64,000 nucleotides of DNA from Leptodactylus fallax (GCA_947044405.1 CAMRHE010000459.1:248001-312000); one strand, 5' to 3'. Counted from the first letter of the stretch, positions 1 through 11,562 are shown. Notes: a model not told the origin generated them from the sequence alone. Numbers and translations: made by a program.

Positions 1-3000
1 AGCAGAAGTGACGCTGAGGGAAGTTGGAGGGAGGGGCACAAGCGGTCAGGTAGTTGGGGCCCTCCGAGGTGCTCAGGTTCTGGGAGAGAGGAAAATATGT
101 CAGGAATAGAGACGGCCCCGCCCCCTGCAGGGTGATCAGACAGGAGGAGCTAGGAGCCAGCCCCGCCCCCTGCAGGGTGATACAGACAGGAGGAGCTAGG
201 AGCCAGCCCCGCCCCCTGCAGGGTGATAGACAGGAGGAGCTAGGAACCAGCCCCGCCCCCTGCAGGGTGATACAGACAGGAGGAGCTATGAGCCAGCCCT
301 GCCCCCTGCAGGGTGATAGACAGGAGGAGCTAGGAAACAGCCCCGCCCCCTGCAGGGTGATACAGACAGGAGGAGCTAGGAGCCTGCCCCGCCCCCTGCA
401 GGGTGATACAGACAGGAGGCGCTATGAGCCTGCCCCCGCCCCCTGCAGGGTGATAGACAGGAGGAGCTATGAGCCTGCCCCCGCCCCCTGCAGGGTGATA
501 CAGACAGGAGGAGCTAGGAGCCTGCCCCGCCCCCTGCAGGGTGATACAGACAGGAGGAGCTAGGAGCCTGCCCCGCCCCCTGCAGGGTGATAGACAGGAG
601 GAGCTATGAGCCTGCCCCTCCCCCTGCAGGGTGATACAGACAGGAGGAGCTAGGAGCCTGCCCCGCCCCCTGCAGGGTGATACAGACAGGAGGAGCTAGG
701 AGCCTGCCCCGCCCCCGCAGGGTGATACAGACAGGAGGGCAGCTAGAGCCTGCCCCGCCCCCTGCAGGGTGATACAGACAGGAGGAGCTAGGAGCCTGCC
801 CCGCCCCCGCAGGGTGATACAGACAGGAGGCGCTATGAGCCTGCCCCCGCCTCCTGCAGGGTGATAGGAGGAGCTATGAGCCTGCCCCGCCCCCTGAAGG
901 GTGATACAGACAGGAGGAGCTAGGAGCCTGCCCCGCCCCCTGCAGGGTGATACAGACAGGAGGAGCTAGAGCCTGCCCCGCCTCCTGCAGGGTGATACAG
1001 ACAGGAGGAGCTATGAGCCTGCCCCCGCCTCCTGCAGGGTGATACAGACAGGAGGAGCTATGAGCCTGCCCCGCCCCCTGCAGGGTGATACAGACAGGAG
1101 GAGCTATGAGCCTGCCCCGCCCCCTGCAGGGTGATACAGACAGGAGGAGCTAGGAGCCTGCCCCCGCCTCCTGCAGGGTGATACAGACAGGAGGAGCTAG
1201 GAGCCTGCCCTGCCCCCTGCAGGGTGATACAGACAGGAGGAGCTATGAGCCTGCCCCGCCCCCTGCAGGGTGATACAGACAGGAGGAGCTAGGAGCCTGC
1301 CCCCGCCTCCTGCAGGGTGATACAGACAGGAGGAGCTATGAGCCTGCCCCGCCCCGCAGGGTGATACAGACAGGAGGAGCTAGAGCCTGCCCCGCCCCCG
1401 CAGGGTGATACAGACAGGAGGAGCATGAGCCGCCCCGCCCCCGCAGGGGATACAGACAGGAGGAGCTAGGAGCCTGCCCCCGCCCCGCAGGGGATACAGA
1501 CAGGAGGAGCATGAGTCTGCCCCGCCCCTGCAGGGGATACAGACGGGAGCCATGACCCTGCCCCACCCCCGCAGGGTGATACAGACAGGAGGAGCAGAGC
1601 CTGCCCGCCCCCGCAGGGTGATACAGACAGGAGGAGCAGAGCCGGCCCCGCCCCCGCAGGGTGATAGACAGGAGGAGCAGGAGCCAGCCCCGCCCCCGCA
1701 GGGTGATACAGACAGGAGGAGCAGAGCCGGCCCCGCCCCCGCAGGGTGATAGACAGGGAGGAGCTAGGAGCCAGCCCCGCCCCCGCAGGGTGATAGACAG
1801 GAGGAGCTATGAGCCTGCCCCGCCCCCTGCAGGGTGATACAGACAGGAGGAGCTATGAGCCTGCCCCGCCCCCTGCAGGGTGATACAGACAGGAGGAGCT
1901 ATGAGCCTGCCCCGCCCCCTGCAGGGTGATACAGACAGGAGGAGCTATGAGCCGGCCCCGCCCCCTGCAGGGTGATAGACAGGAGGAGCTAGGAGCCAGC
2001 CCCGCCCCCTGCAGGGTGACATAGTGACCCACCTGCTCCTCTAGTAGGGCCTGGAAGTTCTTGCGGAATCTCAGCTTGAAGTGATCTCCTCGCGTCTTCT
2101 TCTTCTTCTTTCCTAGAAGATAAATGGGGTGTTGTTATTCCTCCCTCCAGCACTGGGGGCAGCAGCGCTCTCCTCACCTCTCAGCAGTGCTCCGCCTCCT
2201 GACACCCTGACAACCAGCCTGCTCTGATTCCAGGCTGGGTGAAGAAACCAGGCGATACCTTTTAGAGGCTAACTGAGTATATTTGATAGTAAGCTATAGA
2301 GAGTACTAGCTCTCTTCTTCAGACATGGTGTTATACAAGAAACTGAAAATTCACAGACTCTTTATACACAAACAAGACCTGGATCTTCAAAGGATCTTGG
2401 AATAACCAAATACAATGTAAGTAGAGAAGTTATTTACATCAGGTCAGGAAATAAACAATCTGGAAAGTTGTGGGGTGTGACGGAGGGATCAGTAATTCTC
2501 GCTGTTATCTGTTTGCTATCAGGAGGTGATTTGTGACCCTCACAGGTCATACATAGTGTGACATGAAACTGGCAGGAATATTAAGTCCAAATTGCAGAGT
2601 TTGAAACTTTAGCAGTAACTTATATTCCCATTCCTTTCCTTTCTCTCCTTCTGCGTCTTAAAATGTCCCATTAAAACCACAACCCGCAAATCTTCAATAG
2701 AGTGGTCTTCTCCGGAGAAATGTGCGGCCACTGGGAGATCGGTTCTGCTGTTATTAATGCTGGATCTGTGTGAGTTCATGCGCTGACTAAGTCTCTGCCC
2801 TGTTTCCCCCACATAGAGGCCTGTGGTGGGACATTGCACACACATTATGAGATACACCACATTGGGAGACCTGCAGGAGAATGTCCCCCTAATTCTGTGA
2901 TGGGAACTTCAATGGGGACCAGATGTGCACCCCAATATGGAAATCTCTTTATGGCAGAACTGGAAGGAGCAGATTTATCAACATGCACCACCAAACCTAT

Positions 3001-6000
3001 GATTTACCTCCGTTATATCGATGATATCCTTGTCATCTGGACTGCAGGTGAGGAGGCCCTACTTCAATTCCATAATGACTTCAATGACTTTCACCCGACC
3101 ATCAACCTTAAACTTAGCTATTCAGGGAGTGAAATCCACTTTCTGGACACCACAATATACATCAAAGACCACCGGCTACTCACATCAATATACCACAAAC
3201 CCACAGACAGAACGGCCTACCTGAGAAACGACAGCTTCCACCCCAAGCACACAAGACAATCTATAATCTACAGCCAGGCTATACCATACAATCGTATTTG
3301 CTCCAACAAAACAGACCTGGACAAGCACCTCCTGGATCTGAGGACGAAATTTCTCCGATTGGGATACAAACCAAAAGTGACGGACAACCAATTAAACAAA
3401 GCGGCAGCCATTACCAGAGACAGTCTGCTCACATATAGAGAGACCCAGAAAGAAGCCCGAGTGCCCCTAGTAGTCACCTACAACCCACAGCTGGAGATCC
3501 TACGAAGGATTGCCAAGAAGCTCCAACCTGTGCTACATAGGGACAACAGGCTCAAGGACATATTTCCAGTCCCCCTCTCCTTTCCTGAGGCGCATTATCG
3601 TCCGGAGTGCCCTGAAGGCCCCAACTGAAAATGGCACCTCACCTTGCCTACATAAAAGGTGCATGACCTGCAAGCACATCCACACCGCTGACAGTGTACC
3701 TATCCCACAGTCACAACAGGTGCACAGAATTAGGGGGACATTCTCCTGCAGGTCTCCCAATGTGGTGTACCTCATAATGTGTGTGCAATGTCCCACCACA
3801 GGCCTCTATGTGGGGGAAACAGGGCAGAGACTCAGTCAGCGCATGAACTCACACAGATCCAACATTAATAACAGCAGAACCGATCTCCCAGTGGCCGCAC
3901 ATTTCTCCGGAGAAGACCACTCTATTGAAGATTTGTGGGTTGTGGTTTTAATGGGACATTTTAAGACGCAGAATGAGAGAAAGGAAAGAATAGGAATATA
4001 AGTTACTGCTAAAGTTTCAAACTCTGCAATTTGGACTTAATATTCCTGCCAGTTTCATGTCACACTATGTATGACCTGTGAGGGTCACAAATCACCTCCT
4101 GATAGCAAACAGATAACAGCAAGAATTACTGATCCCTCCGTCACACCCCACAAGTTTCCAGACTGTTTATTTCCTGACCTGATGTAAATAACTTCTCTAC
4201 TTATATTGTATTTGGTTATTCCAAGATCCTTTGAAGATCCAGGTCCTGTGTGTGTATAAAGAGTCTGTGAATGTTCAGTTTCTTGTATCACACCATGTCT
4301 GAAGAAGAGAGCTAGTACTCTCGAAAGCTTACTATCAAATATACTTAGCCTCTAAAAGGTATCGCCCGATTTCTTCTCTTCCGCTACTTTCTATGGCTAA
4401 CACGGTACATTGTACTACTTACTCCAGCCTGCAGGTACAGACTACGGCACAGCTCACATTGTATCTGTCATGTGTTACACTAGTGCAGCAGTACAGAGCC
4501 GAGGGGACACTGACCACACCCCCAGTGCACTCCACACTGACCACACACCCACGTGCACTCCATACTGACCACACCCCCAGAGTGCTCCATACTGACCACA
4601 CCCCCAGAGCGCTCCATACTGACCACACCCCCAGAGCGCTCCATACTGTACTGACCACACCCCCAGAGCACTCCATACTGACCACACCCCCAGAGCACTC
4701 CACACTGTCCACACCCCCAGTGCGCTCCATCCCGCCCCCCACTACACCCCCGGCCATCACTGACCTGTCTCGTTGTCGTCATCAAACTGGGGCAGTCTCT
4801 TGAGCTGGGGGAGGTTGTTGTGAGGGTCGTCCTGGAAATTGTCCTTCTCCAAAGCCTCCAGCTGACGGGACAGGCGGCGCTGCCGGGTGGCCGTATCCAA
4901 CACCCGCCGCTGAGAGGGGTCATTAGAGCGGACTGAGGGGTACAGGAGGGATTAGATACAGGAGAGAGTATCACACAGGAGGGATCAGATACAGGAAAGA
5001 GTATCACACAGCAGGGGATTAGACACAGGAGAGAGTATCACACAGGAGGGATCAGATACAGCAGAGAGTATCACACAGGAGGGATCAGATACAGGGGAGA
5101 GTATCACACAGGAGGGGATCAGATACAGGAGAGAGTATCACACAGGAGGGATTAGATACAGAAGAGAGTACCACACAGGAGGGGTTAGATACAGGAGAGA
5201 GTATCACACAGGAGAGGATTAGATACAGGAGAGAGTATCACACAGCAGGGGATCAGATACAGGAGAGAGTATCACACAGGAGAGGATCAGATACAGGGGA
5301 GAGAATCACACAGGAGGGATCAGATACAGGAGAGCGTATCACACAGCAGGGGATTAGACACAGGAGAGAGTATCACACAGGAGAGGATCAGATACAGGGG
5401 AGAGTATCACACAGGAGGGATCAGATACAGGAGAGAGTATCACACAGCAGGGGATCAGATACAGGAGAGAGTATCACACAGGAGGGGATCAGATACAGGA
5501 GAGAGTATCACACAGGAGGGGATCAGATACAGGAGAGAGTATCACACAGGAGGGATCAGATACAGGAGAGAGTATCACACAGGAGGGATCAGATACAGGA
5601 GAGAGTATCACACAGCAGGGGATTAGACACAGGAGAGAGTATCACACAGAAGAGGATCAGATACAGGAGAGAGTATCACACAGGAGGGATCAGATACAGG
5701 AGAGAGTACCACACAGGAGGGATCAGATACAGGAGAGAGTATCACACAGGAGGGATTAGATACAGAAGAGAGTACCACACAGGAGGGATCAGATACAGGA
5801 GAGAGTACCACACAGGAGGGATTAGATACAGGAGAGAGTACCACACAGGAGGGATCAGATACAGGAGAGAGTATCACACAGGAGGGATTAGATACAGGAG
5901 AGAGTATCACACAGGAGGGATCAGATACAGGAGAGAGTATCACACAGGAGGGGATCAGATACAGGAGAGAGTATCACACAGAAGAGGATCAGATACAGCA

Positions 6001-9000
6001 GAGAGTATCACACAGGAGGGATCAGATACAGGGGAGAGAATCACACAGGAGGGATCAGATACAGGAGAGAGTATCACACAGGAGGGGATCAGATACAGGA
6101 GAGAGTATCACACAGGAGGGGATCAGATACAGCAGAGAGTATCACACAGCAGGGGATCAGATACAGGAGAGAGTATCACACAGGAGGGGATCAGATACAG
6201 CAGAGAGTATCACACAGGAGAGGATCAGATACAGGGGAGAGAATCACACAAGAGGGATCAGATACAGGAGAGAGTATCACACAGGAGGGATCAGATACAG
6301 GAGAGAGTATCACACAGGAGAGGATCAGATACAGGAGAGAGTATCACACAGGAGGGATCAGATACAGGAGAGAGTATCACACAGGAGAGGATCAGATACA
6401 GGGGAGAGAATCACACAGGAGGGATCAGATACAGGAGAGAGTATCACACAGGAGGGATCAGATACAGGAGAGAGTATCACACAGGAGGGGATCAGATACA
6501 GCAGAGAGTATCACACAGGAGAGGATCAGATACAGGGGAGAGAATCACACAGGAGGGATCAGATACAGGAGAGAGTATCACACAGGAGGGATCAGATACA
6601 GGAGAGAGTATCACACAGGAGGGATTAGATACAGGAGAGAGTATCACACAGGAGGGATCAGATACAGGAGAGAGTATCACACAGGAGGGGATCAGATACA
6701 GAAGACAGTACCACACAGGAGGGGATCAGATACAGGAGAGAGTATCACACAGGAGGGATCAGATACAGGGGAGAGAATCACACAGGAGGGATCAGATACA
6801 GGAGAGAGTATCACACAGGAGGGATCAGATACAGGGGAGAGAATCACACAGGAGGGATCAGATACAGGAGAGAGTATCACACAGGAGGGGATCAGATACA
6901 AGAGAGTATCACACAGGAGGGATCAGATACAGGAGAGGGTATCACACAGGAGGGATCAGATACAGGAGAGAGTATCACACAGGAGGGGATCAGATCAGGA
7001 GAGTATCACACAGGAGAGGATCAGATACAGGAGAGAGTATCACACAGGAGGGATTAGATACAGGAGAGAGTATCACACAGGAGGGATCAGATACAGGAGA
7101 GAGTATCACACAGGAGGGGATCAGATACAGGAGAGAGTATCACACAGGAGAGGATCAGATACAGGAGAGGATCAGATACAGGAGAGAGTATCACACAGGA
7201 GAGGATTAGATACAGCAGAGAGTATCACACAGGAGAGGATCAGATACAGGAGAGAGTATCACACAGGAGAGGATCAGATACAGGGGAGAGAATCACACAG
7301 GAGGGATTAGATACAGGAGAGAGTATCACACAGGAGAGGATCAGATACAGGAGAGAGTATCACACAGGAGGGATCAGATACAGGAGAGTATCACACAGGA
7401 GGGGATCAGATACAGGAGAGAGTATCACACAGGAGGGATTAGATACAGGAGAGAGTATCACACAGCAGGGGATTAGATACAGAAGAGAGTACCACACAGG
7501 AGGGGATCAGACACAGGAGAGAGTATCACACAGGAGGGATTAGATACAGGAGACTGTACCACACAGGAGAGGATCAGATACAGGAGAGAGTATCACACAG
7601 GAGGGATTAGATACACAAGAGAGTATCACACAGGAGAGGATCAGATACAGGAGAGAGTATCACACAGGAGGGATCAGATACAGGAGAGAGTATCACACAG
7701 GAGGGGATCAGATACAGGAGAGAGTATCACACAGGAGGGATCAGATACAGCAGAGAGTATCACACAGGAGGGGATCAGATACAGCAGAGGGTATCACACA
7801 GGAGGAGATCAGATACAGGAGAGAGTATCACACAGGAGGGGATCAGATACAGGAGAGTATCACACAGGAGAGGATCAGATACAGCAGAGGGTATCACACA
7901 GGAGAGGATCAGATACAGGAGAGTATCACACAGGAGGGGATCAGATACAGGAGAGAGTATCACACAGGAGAGGATCAGATACAGCAGAGAGTATCACACA
8001 GGAGGGGATCAGATACAGGAGAGAGTATCACACAGGAGGGATCAGATACAGGAGAGAGTATCACACAGGAGAGGATCAGATACAGCAGAGAGTATCACAC
8101 AGGAGGGGATCAGATACAGGAGAGAGTATCACACAGGAGGGGATCAGATACAGGAGACTGTACCACAGGGGAGGGGAGGCAGGGGATGAGATACAGGAGA
8201 GGGTATCACACAGGAGGGATCAGATACAGCAGAGAGTATCACACAGGGGGGATCAGATACAGGAGAGGGTATCACACAGGAGGGATCAGATACAGCAGAG
8301 AGTATCACACAGGAGGGGATCAGATACAGGAGAGGGTATCACACAGGAGAGGATCAGATACAGCAGAGGGTATCACACAGGAGGGGATCAGATACAGGAG
8401 AGAGTATCACACAGGAGAGGATCAGATACAGGAGAGAGTATCACACAGGAGGGATCAGATACAGGAGAGAGTATCACACAGGAGGGATCAGATACAGGAG
8501 ACTGTACCACAGAGGAGGGGATGAGATACAGCAGAGAGTATCACACAGAAGAGGATCAGATACAGGAGAGAGTATCACACAGGAGGGATCAGATACAGGA
8601 GACTGTACCACAGAGGAGGGGATGAGATACAGCAGAGAGTATCACACAGGAGGGATCAGATACAGGAGAGAGTATCACACAGGAGGGGATCAGATACAGG
8701 AGAGAGTATCACACAGGAGGGGATCAGATACAGGAGAGAGTATCACACAGGAGGGGATCAGATACAGGAGAGAGTATCACACAGGAGGGGATCAGCAGGC
8801 CCAGATACAGGAGAGAGTATCACACAGGAGGGATCAGATACAGGAGACTGTACCACAGAGGAGGGGATGAGATACAGCAGAGAGTATCACACAGGAGGGG
8901 ATCAGATACAGGAGAGAGTATCACACAGGAGGGATCAGATACAGGAGAGAGTATCACACAGGAGGGATCAGATACAGGAGACTGTACCACAGAGGAGGGG

Positions 9001-9695
9001 ATGAGATACAGCAGAGGGTATCACACAGGAGGGGATCAGATACAGGAGAGAGTATCACACAGGAGGGGATCAGATACAGGAGAGAGTATCACACAGGAGG
9101 GGATCAGATACAGGAGAGAGTATCACACAGGAGGGGATCAGATACAGGAGAGAGTATCACACAGGAGGGGATCAGATACAGGAGAGAGTATCACACAGGA
9201 GGGATCAGATACAGGAGACTGTACCACAGAGGAGGGGATGAGATACAGCAGAGAGTATCACACAGGAGGGGATCAGATACAGGAGAGAGTATCACACAGG
9301 AGGGATCAGATACAGGAGAGAGTATCACACAGGAGGGATCAGATACAGGAGACTGTACCACAGAGGAGGGGATGAGATACAGCAGAGGGTATCGCACGGG
9401 GGGGATCAGATATTCAGCTGAGCATACAGTATCACATATTATAGGATTAGATACACAGCTCAGAGTATGACGTGTACTGTAATGAGGTTTGTTTCTCTCC
9501 ATGTATCACACATGAGGTGCTTAGATACAATACTGATCACGTGACTTTATTATTATTACAGGTGTCTGACCTGTGACCCCTCACGTGACACTCGGGTCTA
9601 CTATAACACCCGGGGCAGGGTCTCCGCCCTGACGGTCGCTCAGTAACCCCCTCACTGCCGGTACCGGCCTCACCTGACGGTTTCTTCTCCAGCAT
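1..9695 (-). CDS. ZNHIT1: ZNHIT1, zinc finger HIT-domain protein 1 (SRCAP complex subunit), 3' end outside window
   Basis: Coding exons on the minus strand are 9695-9674, 4932-4765, 2112-2033 and 79 to the window edge; all junctions are GT-AG and phases agree (22, 168, 80, 79+ nt). They give about 116 of the usual ~154 residues: start MLEKKPS, a basic helix with RQRR, the acidic stretch QFDDDNETG, five lysines (KKKKKTRGDHF), then NLSTSEGPNYLTAC. The last visible residues (QRHFC) reach what should be the first zinc ligand of the C-terminal HIT finger, which lies off the window. Known family role: a nuclear subunit of the SRCAP/SWR1 remodeller that deposits H2A.Z. The start is chosen because the 7-residue first exon splices in phase into the conserved VRSNDPSQRR segment. 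Introns 1 and 3 are almost entirely minisatellite, and intron 2 (2113-4764) holds a Penelope-like element. Identity is from recognised protein sequence and from its PLOD3 neighbour. Confidence 0.95.
111..2024 (+). repeat. 45-bp minisatellite filling ZNHIT1 intron 3 (about 42 units)
   Basis: Units of about 42-46 bp, each with a GC-rich CCCCGCCCCCTGCAGGG block followed by TGATACAGACAGGAGGAGC and a variable GAGCC(A/T)G end. The intron is 80-2032, so the array occupies nearly all of it and starts only about 9 bp from the exon donor at 2033. Units differ by loss of an ACA triplet, ATA/ATAG variants and CpG changes. The block at about 1430-1560 is more degenerate. Nearly every unit has an SbfI/PstI-type palindrome (CCTGCAGG). 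The same family in reverse orientation is at 52742-54690. Confidence 0.95.
2609..2899 (-). pseudogene. Inverted copy of the Penelope-like GIY-YIG domain
   Basis: The minus strand encodes VYLIMCVQCPTTGLYVGETG and the following helix nearly identically to the plus copy at 3763-3990, with a few substitutions (for example RSSINN against RSNINN, DLRVV against DLWVV). It is the coding part of the left inverted arm. Both copies are the same age class by eye. Confidence 0.85.
2900..3600 (+). pseudogene. Penelope-like reverse transcriptase fragment
   Basis: The plus-strand frame beginning near 2900 encodes VMGTSMGTRCAPQYGNLF (RT motif with SMG and AP), then RYIDDILVIW at about 3012 (the YIDD catalytic box), then a conserved thumb region with LDTTIY, YHKPTDR and SIIYSQ. 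The N-terminal fingers are missing, because the frame joins an inverted copy of the 3' end at about 2899. Its downstream continuation to the endonuclease needs a frame change at about 3570-3610, so the coding region is broken. Not a host gene. Confidence 0.85.
3600..4001 (+). pseudogene. Penelope-like GIY-YIG endonuclease domain
   Basis: A plus frame distinct from the RT frame contains a CMTCKHI zinc-knuckle-like segment followed by VVYLIMCVQCPTTGLYVGET, the signature VYLI...LYVGETGQ of the GIY-YIG fold, then LSQRMNSH and AAHFSGEDHSIEDL, ending in a stop at about 4001. In Penelope-like elements this domain makes the target nick. The frame offset from the RT marks a frameshift. Confidence 0.8.
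4299..4326 (+). ncRNA. Hammerhead-ribozyme-like core in the PLE tail (candidate)
   Basis: CTGAAGA at 4299-4305, a 5-bp hairpin GAGAG/CTCTC with loop CTAGTA, then GAAA at 4323-4326 follows the order CUGANGA - stem II - GAAA of a hammerhead core. Penelope-like elements are known to carry hammerhead motifs. An extra A precedes stem II and I could not draw a convincing stem III, so activity is doubtful. The left-arm copy has TATA in place of GAAA. Confidence 0.35.
4510..4735 (+). repeat. 27-bp minisatellite beside ZNHIT1 exon 2
   Basis: About eight units of TGACCACACCCCCAGAGC plus GCTCCATAC with variants lie between the PLE and the exon donor at 4765. The last unit ends about 30 bp from the splice site. 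Confidence 0.9.
4936..9415 (+). repeat. 33/34-bp minisatellite filling ZNHIT1 intron 1 (about 134 units)
   Basis: The unit reads AGGAGGGATCAGATACAGGA then GAGAGTATCACAC; a GGGGATC variant gives 34 bp, and other variants are AGCAGAG, GGGGAGAGAATC and GGAGACTGTACCAC. Toward the right end (8190-9400) an organised block repeats with a GATGAGATACAGCAG unit. The array starts within about 4 bp of the acceptor of exon 2 (exon starts at 4932), so the ZNHIT1 polypyrimidine tract is made of, or abuts, repeat sequence. Confidence 0.95.
9416..9673. other. Unique part of ZNHIT1 intron 1
   Basis: About 260 bp of non-repetitive intron between the minisatellite and the exon 1 donor (GT at 9673-9672). No feature is recognised apart from a short TTATTATTA run. 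Confidence 0.6.
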
Positions 9696-9800
9696 GCCGT
9701 TTCTTCGCTCCCGTCTCTTGGTCCTTACAACTGCGCCTGCGCATGTGTGACGCGATATACAGCAGGCAAACTGCGCATGCGTGTACAAGCGGCGGGACCA
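9696..9800 (-). promoter_or_regulatory. ZNHIT1 proximal promoter / 5'UTR with two NRF-1-like palindromes
   Basis: Directly upstream of the ATG (9695) lie CTGCGCCTGCGCATG at 9731-9745 and TGCGCATGCG at 9772-9781, about 40 bp apart. Both fit the NRF-1 consensus (tandem GCGCA half sites). No TATA box is evident. The transcription start cannot be placed from sequence alone, so part of this may be 5'UTR. NRF-1 sites are typical of housekeeping promoters, which suits a chromatin-complex subunit. Factor binding is inferred. Confidence 0.55.
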
Positions 9801-9841
9801 GAGACCTGATACCTGCTATAGACTGACGATCCGCCGCTCCA

Positions 9842-9856
9842 CCACTAGAGGGCAGC
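9842..9856 (+). promoter_or_regulatory. CTCF-like motif upstream of ZNHIT1
   Basis: CCACTAGAGGGCAGC closely fits the CTCF core (CCASYAGRKGGCRS) in forward orientation. It sits about 150 bp upstream of the ZNHIT1 ATG, on the side facing the spacer satellites. Motif match only; occupancy is not known. Confidence 0.45.
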
Positions 9857-10264
9857 AAAGACCGGACATCAACGGGACCTGCGGCTTTTGTTTTTGTTTT
9901 TTTTTGCTTTTTTTTTTACTGTGATTTCGCAGAGCAAAGCCAGGGAATACCGCACTGACAAGCCGGCACAGCTGTAGGGGAGGATCATCAGTCTGTAGCA
10001 GATATCAGGGCTTGTACACACGTGCAGTTTGCCTGTTGTATAATGTGTCAGGCAGGATCAGTTGTAAAGACCAAGAAACTGTCTGCAAATGTCCTGAGAA
10101 GTGACTGAGGGCAAAGGTCACTATCAGCTGATCTGTGTGGGGCCTGGGTGTCGCCCCCCCCCCCCCACAGGTCATATACTGATCATATCAGGGCCATAAC
10201 TAGCAAAGATAACCCCATAGCAAACATTTGACTTGGCCCCCCTACAAAGCATAGTGACCTGGCC
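9857..10264. other. Spacer upstream of ZNHIT1, T-rich run and C run
   Basis: Contains a T-rich tract at about 9889-9919, a C homopolymer at about 10155-10167 and otherwise unassigned single-copy-looking sequence. No open frame or RNA gene is recognised. Confidence 0.5.
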
Positions 10265-10880
10265 CCTCACACAGTGTAACACCCAATTTACACAGTATAA
10301 TGTCCCATAGCAGCCCCTCCACACAGTATTATGTCCCATAGTGGCACCTCCACACAGTATAATGTCCCATAGTGGCCCCTCCACACAGTATAATGTCCCA
10401 TAGCAGCCCCTCCACACAGTATTATGTCCCATAGTGGCCCCTCCACACAGTATAATGTCCTATAGTGCCCTTACAGTATAATGTCCCATAGTGGCCCCTC
10501 CACACAGTATAATGTCCCATAGTGGCCCCTCCACACAGTATTATGTCCCATAGTGGCACCTCCACACAGTATAATGTCCCATAGTGGCCCCTCCACACAG
10601 TATAATGTCCTATAGTGCCCTTACAGTATAATGTCCCATAGTGGCCCCTCCACACAGTGTAACACCCAATTTACACAGTATAATGTCCCATAGCAGCCCC
10701 TCCACACAGTATTATGTCCCATAGTGGCCCCTCCACACAGTATAATGTCCTATAGTGCCCTTACAGTATAATGTCCCATAGTGGCCCCTCCACACAGTAT
10801 TATGTCCCATAGTGGCCCCTCCACACAGTATAATGTCCTATAGTGCCCTTACAGTATAATGTCCCATAGTGGCATGCGTT
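10265..10880 (+). repeat. 31-bp minisatellite related to the large spacer satellite (about 20 units)
   Basis: The unit is CCACACAGTATAATGTCCCA plus TAGTGGCCCCT, with a shortened variant (TAGTGCCCTTACAGTATAATG) and an inserted block GTGTAACACCCAATTTACAC that appears twice (about 10275 and 10658). It shares the core ACACAGTATAATGTCCC with the 30-bp array at 12593-19446. Confidence 0.9.
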
Positions 10881-10962
10881 GGATTTCAATTCCCGAAGGG
10901 CCGCTCGTTGGTTGCTTACGCAGTGAAGAGGATGAGATGCGTCAGGAAGTAGTGGAAGAGTG

Positions 10963-11093
10963 AAGAAATCAGGCGATACCTTTTAGAGGCTGAGTATATT
11001 TAGTATAGTATATAGTATATATACTATAGTAAGCTTTCGGAAGTACTAGCTCTCTCCATCAGACATGGTGTTATACAAGAAACTGAAGAGAAG
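10963..11093 (-). mobile_element. Penelope-like element 3' tail fragment
   Basis: Read on the minus strand this matches the PLE tail at about 4265-4378: TTTCTTGTATAACACCATGT, a CTGATGG-hairpin-GAAAGC block, and AAAAGGTATCGCC near the end. It has an added TATAGTATATA expansion (11000-11026). No coding part remains. It shows that the same family inserted at least twice here. Confidence 0.75.
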
Positions 11094-11139
11094 ACAGAGG
11101 CGGTGCCGGAAATGACGACGACGCCCCCTGTGCTCTCAG

Positions 11140-11289
11140 CATAATTAGCATAGAGATTAAACGATGAATAATTTGAGAACGGTGACCCGGACCTGCAAAA
11201 TAAAGGTAAGAGATGAATAGTCTTTATACAGGCTATTCCTACGTGATTTTATTTTAAAAATGTTTTTTTTAATGATAGAATCCCTTTAA
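11140..11289 (-). mobile_element. Possible TTAA-ended DNA transposon end (partial)
   Basis: The minus strand from 11289 begins TTAAAGGGATTCTATCATTA, a terminal sequence of a type I associate with frog MITEs. The opposite end was not found, so the left boundary is a guess. Low confidence. Confidence 0.25.
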
Positions 11290-11396
11290 CCCCTAAACTT
11301 AACCCCCCCCCCCCTGACTTCATTAAAAAAAGATGTATATTTACCTATACCTGGTGCCCCAGACACATTTTCTGATGATCCGGTGACGTTCCCCCC

Positions 11397-11562
11397 CTCC
11401 CCATCATACTTACCTATCTTCAGTCTTCTGGCACGAAGCGTCACTTCCTCCGCGCCTGCGCAGCACAGCTTTATTGTACAGTCGCCGGCAGAAGCGAAGA
11501 TGCCGGTGGGACCGAAGAAACTGATCTCCAGGACACAGAAGACAGGTAAGTATGATGGGGGG
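11397..11562. mobile_element. Foldback / MITE-like inverted-repeat element
   Basis: The left arm (about 11397-11430, with CCCCATCATACTTACCT) and right arm (about 11527-11562, with AGGTAAGTATGATGGGG) are imperfect inverted repeats of about 35 bp around a loop of about 100 bp containing CGCGCCTGCGCAGCA. No transposase. It could be a MITE or a SINE-like foldback. Confidence 0.5.

Larger units (their letters stand above)
2241..4378 (+). mobile_element. Penelope-like retroelement with inverted 3'-end copy, in ZNHIT1 intron 2
   Basis: The element lies in the intron between 2113 and 4764. Two long arms, about 2241-2899 (minus) and 3723-4378 (plus), are inverted copies of the GIY-YIG coding end plus the 3' tail, and the reverse transcriptase part lies between them in plus orientation. 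Penelope-like elements characteristically carry RT plus GIY-YIG and often show partial inverted or tandem copies. The element is 5' truncated: the RT begins in its central motifs. The insertion is antisense to ZNHIT1. Outer ends share the sequence GGTATCGCC with a neighbouring T/A-rich tail. No target-site duplication was established. Confidence 0.85.

Noticed and set aside
54..563. 169-codon frame at the left edge
   Set aside because: Starts in the minus-strand ZNHIT1 exon and runs through the 45-bp array on the wrong strand.
4265..4378. Type III hammerhead using TATC upstream and the CCATG hairpin as stem I
   Set aside because: Stem III would not pair and the upstream sequence differs between copies (TATCAC against TATAACAC).
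4936..9415. CRISPR-like regular repeats
   Set aside because: Units are contiguous and wholly repeated with no unique spacers, and the genome is eukaryotic.
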